The position numbers were made by a program, and so were the translations under genes. A DNA stretch of 64,000 nucleotides. It comes from Plazaster borealis. Lineage: Eukaryota; Echinodermata; Asteroidea; Forcipulatida; Labidiasteridae. The stretch spans positions 22,243,376 to 22,307,375 of the forward strand of contig CM037461.1 in assembly GCA_021014325.1 (NCBI GenBank), given 5' to 3'. Under the pieces are notes generated by a model that worked only from the letters and a program-made list of their open reading frames with translations, searched no databases and was not told where the DNA came from. Of the stretch, positions 58,990 to 64,000 are shown piece by piece (the stretch's first letter is position 1; each line of letters starts with the position of its first letter).

Positions 58990-59650
58990 ATACAAATATA
59001 AAATTGTTAATGGCCTGACGTTTCGACCCGATATATAGCAGCCTTTCTCGAAGGCTAAAACATCACATCACACAATAAACAAGTATACTGGAGTGACAAA
59101 AGCAGTCAATTCGAAATAAAATGAAAGTTAATGAGGCAGAAAGCACATAGAAAATGCAATGGATAAACAATGAAGAAGGAGACAAATGGGGTGGGGGAAG
59201 AGGGAAGGGGCTGGTTTAACTAGTACAAGAGGTTGGAAAAGCAAAGGACAAAATCAAAGGTGCGGGACGAGGGAGAAAAGGTACTTCATTGTTGAATGCG
59301 ACAGACTGAAAAAGGGATATCTGTGGAAAATAAGGCAAATACAACAAGTTTTTTAATCATTCCCTTCTTGGATGTTCAGACCATGGGGTTGAATGGTCTG
59401 GAGGTGCCTTATCCACAGTTTCTCCCTACTCAGACAAACAGTCTCTTTGTGTGGTTACCAAGTGCCTCAGTGCCCTGTAAATTCATGTCAGGAATGGGGT
59501 GGTTAGGAATATTGAAGGTTTATCCAGCTTTTGGTTGGGTGTTGACTGTTAAACTATGGCCATAGAAACGCCTCTTGAGTGTAGTTCTTGTTTCACCTTA
59601 ATATCTAACACTACAAACTTTGCAAATATTAGATATAAAAATAACTTACT
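58990..59650 (-). mobile_element. Penelope-like 3' relic, duplicon C copy
   Basis: Same GIY-YIG-end blocks and terminal LWIRHLQTIQPHGLNIQEG on the minus strand, with stops and indels. 3' flank GGCCTGACGTTTCGACCCG. Confidence 0.65.
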
Positions 59651-60140
59651 AATTAAAATGAAAGCCTATGACATGCATTCTCACTGGAAAGGTTACCAAA
59701 ATGAACGATTAATATCAATTGAAGCCCAAATTCACTATTACAGAGCAGGTGTGTGAACATGCAAGTTTGAAAATTCATAGTGGATCAGTCAGAGTTGCTT
59801 CACAAATCAATCAAGTCTGCCCCTTAAAAAAAAGGGGGCATTTGCAGCCAAAGGCTGAATTGCGGTCAAACTACAAAGAGTTTAAAATATAACATCCAGA
59901 AATCAACCTAATTACAACCAAATTGAAACCTAATTACAGGTCACAACTACAACCATAACCAGAATATACTACAACCAAGTCAAAGATGCCAGGGTAGGTT
60001 TCGAGAGAACTAGGCTACTTCCTCTGGACTGGTCTCCAAAATCTATGTAACCAAAATGTAACCGATTACAGTGGCAGTGACGAGGCTTGATAATGGCAAA
60101 TAATGCGAGAGGCCTTTCGCCATTTGCACGGTCAGCCATT

Positions 60141-60275
60141 GTTGCGTGTAGAGCCTCGAATTGGGGACAGCTATAGGCCTAACTATGTATTGTCACGGTA
60201 ATGTAATGACACTTTCATCCAAACAGATACATAAAATACAATACAAATTAAGCATGAAGTCGAGGCTCTACACGC
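60141..60275. repeat. 131-bp inverted-repeat element, duplicon C copy
   Basis: Ends GCGTGTAGAGCCTCGAAT and AGTCGAGGCTCTACACGC. Confidence 0.65.
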
Positions 60276-60616
60276 ACATGGCGGATCCGTGCAAGTAGCG
60301 AATAGTGTATACAAAGCTTTAGTCAATTTTGTACCCAAACACAATGTACCAGTTTCATAGAAACAGGTTGGATTTATCAAAACTTCACTCTGTCGAAATT
60401 GAATACTTTGATTGTTATGCAAATTTTCTTGACTATGCATTTTTTGGTGAAAGGAAAGCTATAATAAAAGAGACAAAAAATGATATTGGTTGTGTGTGAT
60501 CGTTTTCTCTTTTCATTGTTTGTAATCTCTTATAGATGGACACGTTGCATTCGGATTGGGCGCTTTTGGCTATAGAAGCGTTTATTATGAAATGAATATT
60601 ATTATTATAGTTGAAC

Positions 60617-61006
60617 CCTTACAGGGATTGTATACGTTTGGTAATTGGAACCCATGTTTGTTTCAATCCCATATAGTTGTAGATATATACTATAAAACTA
60701 ACCTGTGAAAATTTCATTTCAAAAGGTGGTAGCGTTTTTGAGATATTGCCGAGAATCTGGAGCGGTTATGTCCACGCAGGAAGAATAATCTGCAATTGGT
60801 ATACACAATCTGAGAAACGTTTCTGACAGAAACGCTTCTCAGATTCAAATTTATTTGGATAAAAACTGATATCTGTTTCCATAACCACATTACTTCAAAG
60901 TGAAATGTTTCTCAAAATGCTTTATACTATCGAGAAGCTGCTGTACTTCTTACCAAGTAAGTTTTTATTGCCATGAGTAATTACCAAACGTATACAGCCC
61001 CTTTAA
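60617..61006. mobile_element. TTAA-type MITE at the right side of duplicon C
   Basis: Begins ATACGTTTGGTAATTGG, ends ATTACCAAACGTATACAG with CCCCTTTAA. Similarity to copy B continues to about 61055 and then stops. Confidence 0.65.
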
Positions 61007-61055
61007 CACATCATCCAAGATGGCCGCCGAGTAAAGGGGCCATTTTGAGTTCCCA

Positions 61056-62400
61056 CAATGCATTTGACACTGTCAAATATCACTATCACGACCCGCACAT
61101 TAAAATAAATTCAAAAACACTATAGAAGTGAAAATTACCTGTTAACCCCCCCCCCCCGAAAAAAATTAACAAAAACGGTTGGCCCGAGGTCAAACAAAAT
61201 GGTTGCCATGGTCACAGCTGACCTCGATAACATTACTTTCTTTCTTTCAATCATGACCCTATATATTAATATTCGGGGGTTCAGAAAGTTCTTGGTGGTG
61301 ATCGAATGCAGTGTTCATTACGGGCAAAAACGTCATGGTTGGGTATTTATTTTATTCATTTTAAATCTATAGACATTTTCACCATACGTACAGGTTGAAC
61401 AGGGGCTGTCAAAGGTATACACTATGTATAACAACTGTCATCGAAAGATGTGTACCAGACCCCTGCCAACGAAAAAATAAAAGTTGTTTAAAATGGAGAT
61501 AGCACACAAATTAATATGAAATCACACAACAGTAAAAGTAAAATCAAGACAAAAGCAATTCCAAAACCTGACAGAAACAAAACACCCACTAACAAACCAG
61601 GAGGCGTGAGCGCATTATGTTGTGCCCTTCCCTGTCCTATGGGTTAAAATACGATTTCGCTCGAGGTATAGCTTGATACTGCAAACACTGAGGTGTGCAC
61701 CCGTTATGGCATGGTATATTTTTTCCTCGCCGTCCACCTCTCTTATTCCATAGAGAAAGGACTTTATTCTTAGTCTCTGGGACCCCCCCCCCCCCCGTCT
61801 CGTTTGGGCGCTATTTAATGTGGATTAAGTTTACATGCAGTCCCTACCAACCTGATCATGCTGCCTGCGTGGGTTTTCCCTGGAGTAGTTCTCTAGGGTA
61901 GGGGCTTTCCTCCAACACTGTAAAACTGAAACTTCGTTCTTTGTCTTCTCTCCATGAAGTTCCTGGCTTAGTAGAGATTAGTTTGCTTTTCTGAGAGTCG
62001 TTGGCTTCACAACCAGAAATAGGCTATAATATAATTGGAAATGTACGGTCTCAAAATCTTCCATTCTCCTAGCTGCAGCGCCCTCAATGATGTTCTGTTG
62101 CGAAAAATACCACATGGGCATGGGTACCAGTCTTTCATGTACATATACACGAGATATCGTTAACCCGCGAAGTGATGATTTTGTATTACTAACTTGTAGT
62201 TCGTACTTAAAACCATTTTTGTCTTTGTTTTAACATTCTTTCTCTAATAAAAATGAAAATTATAATAGTAATGATAATTTTTAGATTAAAAAGTTGATGA
62301 AATGAAAAGTTTTCTAATAGAAATGTTGTGAGGCCCAAATTAATCGATAGAAACAAATGACACCATCTATACGGGGAAAACTTACCTCAAATCGGCCTTT
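61056..62400. other. No gene recognised
   Basis: Sequence with two C-runs (61146, 61784) and a GCGTGGGTTTTCCCTGGAG block (61866), which I know as a common marine-invertebrate repeat segment. No convincing exon. Confidence 0.4.
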
Positions 62401-62412
62401 TGCACGTTCAAC

Positions 62413-62424
62413 ATGGCGGATCAG
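62413..62424 (+). CDS. Candidate 4-codon first exon
   Basis: AACATGGCGGATCAG followed by GTAAGG: good start context, M-A-D-Q, then a strong donor. A gene starting here would continue to the right; no second exon is identified. Could be chance. Confidence 0.25.
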
Positions 62425-62819
62425 GTAAGGACTTTGTGAAACTCTAAACTTAAAAATTGAAATGAAGTCCATTTTCCTCTATGTCTTGTGAAAATTATAA
62501 TTAAGTTAACAAATAGACGATGTAGAGGGACCTCTCATTACATTAACATCATTTATTACGTTGTGTGTTGTTTGTATCAAGTAAAATATGTTACAATTTG
62601 TGTTGGTCGTTTTTGCCTCGTGCATTCGTTCGTCGTGGTGTGTAAAATAAAAAAATGGACGCCCTCTATCTTCTGCTGTTGAAATGTTTTTCTTTTGACG
62701 ACGCTCGTTTGTCTTGCATTTTTTAATGGCATAGGTATACTCCTAGAACTATGAGGTTCATTCCGCTGTCGTCTCCATTAATACCCTCATAAAAAAATCA
62801 TAGATAGAGTGACAACTGA

Positions 62820-63501
62820 CAGTACGGGCGCACGCGCGAAAATGAAGACTGTCCCTCTTACCTTGGACTGTCCCTCAGCCTCGAGGCATGTTCATGCAAT
62901 GCAAGTCTGAAGTTACAGGAACATCTCGCTATTACTTCCAGTGTTGCTAACATTGCTAGCTTATGTCTCTCCGATATCATCACTGGTCTCAGTCATTATT
63001 TATTGTTGTATAATAATTATTTCCCGAACTGTTCATGTACTTATTATTATTGCACGCTCTGGAAAAACAGCAAATTGTTGTCGATACCGACAGTATCGAA
63101 TAAACATTCAGAACAAGTATCGATTCTTTTCCCTAATGCGCAAAGCATTATAATCTTACAGTTTCGATACTCATTATTCGGTTTTGATAAAGTATCGATT
63201 TCATTGCGCGCGATGTCTCACGCGGCTGCATCGTGACAATTCGCACCTCACGCGTAATTCGAGAAACACTCGGCCAACCAATCAACATTCTCGGGCAACC
63301 TAGGGTGTCTTTCGACGTGGATTCCATTTCTGACACATACAAATGCCGCAGGGGCCATCTGAAGGCCGCTCAGTGCATTGAAAAAAAGTTGTCTCTCAAA
63401 TGGGAGACATTCCCTGAATTTAGGGACTGAAAATATCCGCGAGATTGAAGTATTCTTCGGTTTGAGGGACAGTCTTCATTTTTGCGCGTGCGCCCGTACT
63501 G
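62820..63501. mobile_element. 682-bp element with 38-bp near-perfect terminal inverted repeats
   Basis: The left end CAGTACGGGCGCACGCGC and AAAATGAAGACTGTCCCTC is repeated inverted at the right end with one mismatch. ACTGA flanks both sides (62815-62819 and 63502-63506). No transposase frame. Non-autonomous DNA transposon; class uncertain. Confidence 0.85.
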
Positions 63502-63800
63502 ACTGACATGTACAAAATCCTATTCGAAACTTTTTCCCCTTCAGTCCCCCTTCACTCAGCAGTTCACGTTTCTGAAACCCTCCATGCTGAAACCTACAGT
63601 CATGACAGTTATTTTCCCAAACCGGATCTCGCCAAAATTAATTAGGCTCTAGCTAGTGTTCCTTGTAATCTCATCGAGCTCAGCTTGGGTCCAGAAAGTT
63701 CGGAAAGTTCATTTGGCAAACTTTAAAATGCTTAAAAAATAAATTTAAAAAATTCTTTTGTCACCCTGCTGCCATTAATCACACCGTGTTTATAACAAAG

Positions 63801-63924
63801 ATGGCGCTGATGTTGCATGATGTGTACAAAATCAACCAACTGTTGTGCGGGACCAGCGTTGATGCATACGGAGTACCAGTTTGTTTTGCAGGCTGTTGTA
63901 AGCGAGTGCAGCAAACAGCCATAG
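63801..63924 (+). CDS. Candidate first coding exon of an unrecognised gene
   Basis: ATG in a good context (AAGATGGCG), 41 open codons (MALMLHDVYKINQLLCG, then VDAYGVPVCFAGCCKR) and a GTAAAA donor in phase 1. Cys-containing and protein-like in composition, but no family is recognised. The gene would continue beyond the window. Confidence 0.35.
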
Positions 63925-64000
63925 GTAAAAAAACAGCGCATGCACATTGTATGGCCAGCAAAATCACAGCGCACTCAGTACACAAATGGGCGTAAGCCAT

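Noticed and set aside
62413..62424. Calmodulin first exon (MADQ)
   Set aside because: In calmodulin genes the first intron normally follows the start codon itself, and no following exon is seen. Kept only as an unnamed candidate.

Overview
This is a eukaryotic, intron-rich and repeat-dense genomic window, most likely from an echinoderm and perhaps a sea star. The organism call is an inference. It rests on the AT-rich composition, GT-AG introns, tRNA-derived SINEs, Penelope-like and CR1/L2-like retroelements, and a very frequent TTAA-flanked short inverted-repeat element whose sequence I associate with echinoderm genomes. There are no operons and no bacterial features.

Layout. (1) Positions 1-6.6 kb hold a tandem array of a roughly 2.18-kb non-coding unit. 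(2) A large duplicated block (duplicon) occurs three times: A about 6.6-18.9 kb, B about 20.5-34.8 kb and C about 52.0-61.05 kb. Each copy carries one three-exon gene for a small secreted, probably GPI-anchored Ly6/uPAR (LU, three-finger) protein. Genes A and C are intact (123 and 124 codons). Gene B has a one-base deletion at the start of exon 2 and a fragmentary duplicate of exon 3. Each copy also carries the same ordered series of mobile-element relics in intron 1 and downstream: a SINE, a tRNA-like palindrome, an EcoRI-site minisatellite, an inverted-repeat element, a 1.4-1.6-kb inverted-repeat element, a Penelope-like relic and small palindromes. B contains a further 1.48-kb tandem duplication with a SINE, a CR1/L2-like LINE and a 382-bp hairpin element. 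(3) Positions 34.8-47 kb are mostly non-coding, with hairpins, TTAA elements, a 72-bp-period minisatellite at 43.2-43.8 kb and a triplicated 0.6-kb segment. They also contain a coding-like exon split by a 1.5-kb inverted-repeat element with a perfect 9-bp target duplication. (4) On the minus strand, 51.4-47.1 kb holds a gene for a zinc-finger plus tyrosine-recombinase-fold protein with a SANT/Myb-like C-terminal exon. Most catalytic-type residues of the recombinase fold are present, but the frame has one in-frame TAG and one homopolymer indel, and a small transposon lies in frame inside the coding region. The left boundary of duplicon C cuts into repeat-containing sequence just upstream of this gene. 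(5) Positions 61-64 kb are mostly unassigned, with a 682-bp inverted-repeat element and two candidate first exons.

How the parts relate. The LU genes form a small tandem family. Their signal-peptide exon, introns and GPI-signal end are nearly identical, while the mature cysteine-rich region varies strongly, which suggests diversifying selection after recent duplication. The duplicon boundaries fall in or next to repeated elements, which fits ectopic recombination. Whether the recombinase-fold gene has any link to this amplification is unknown.
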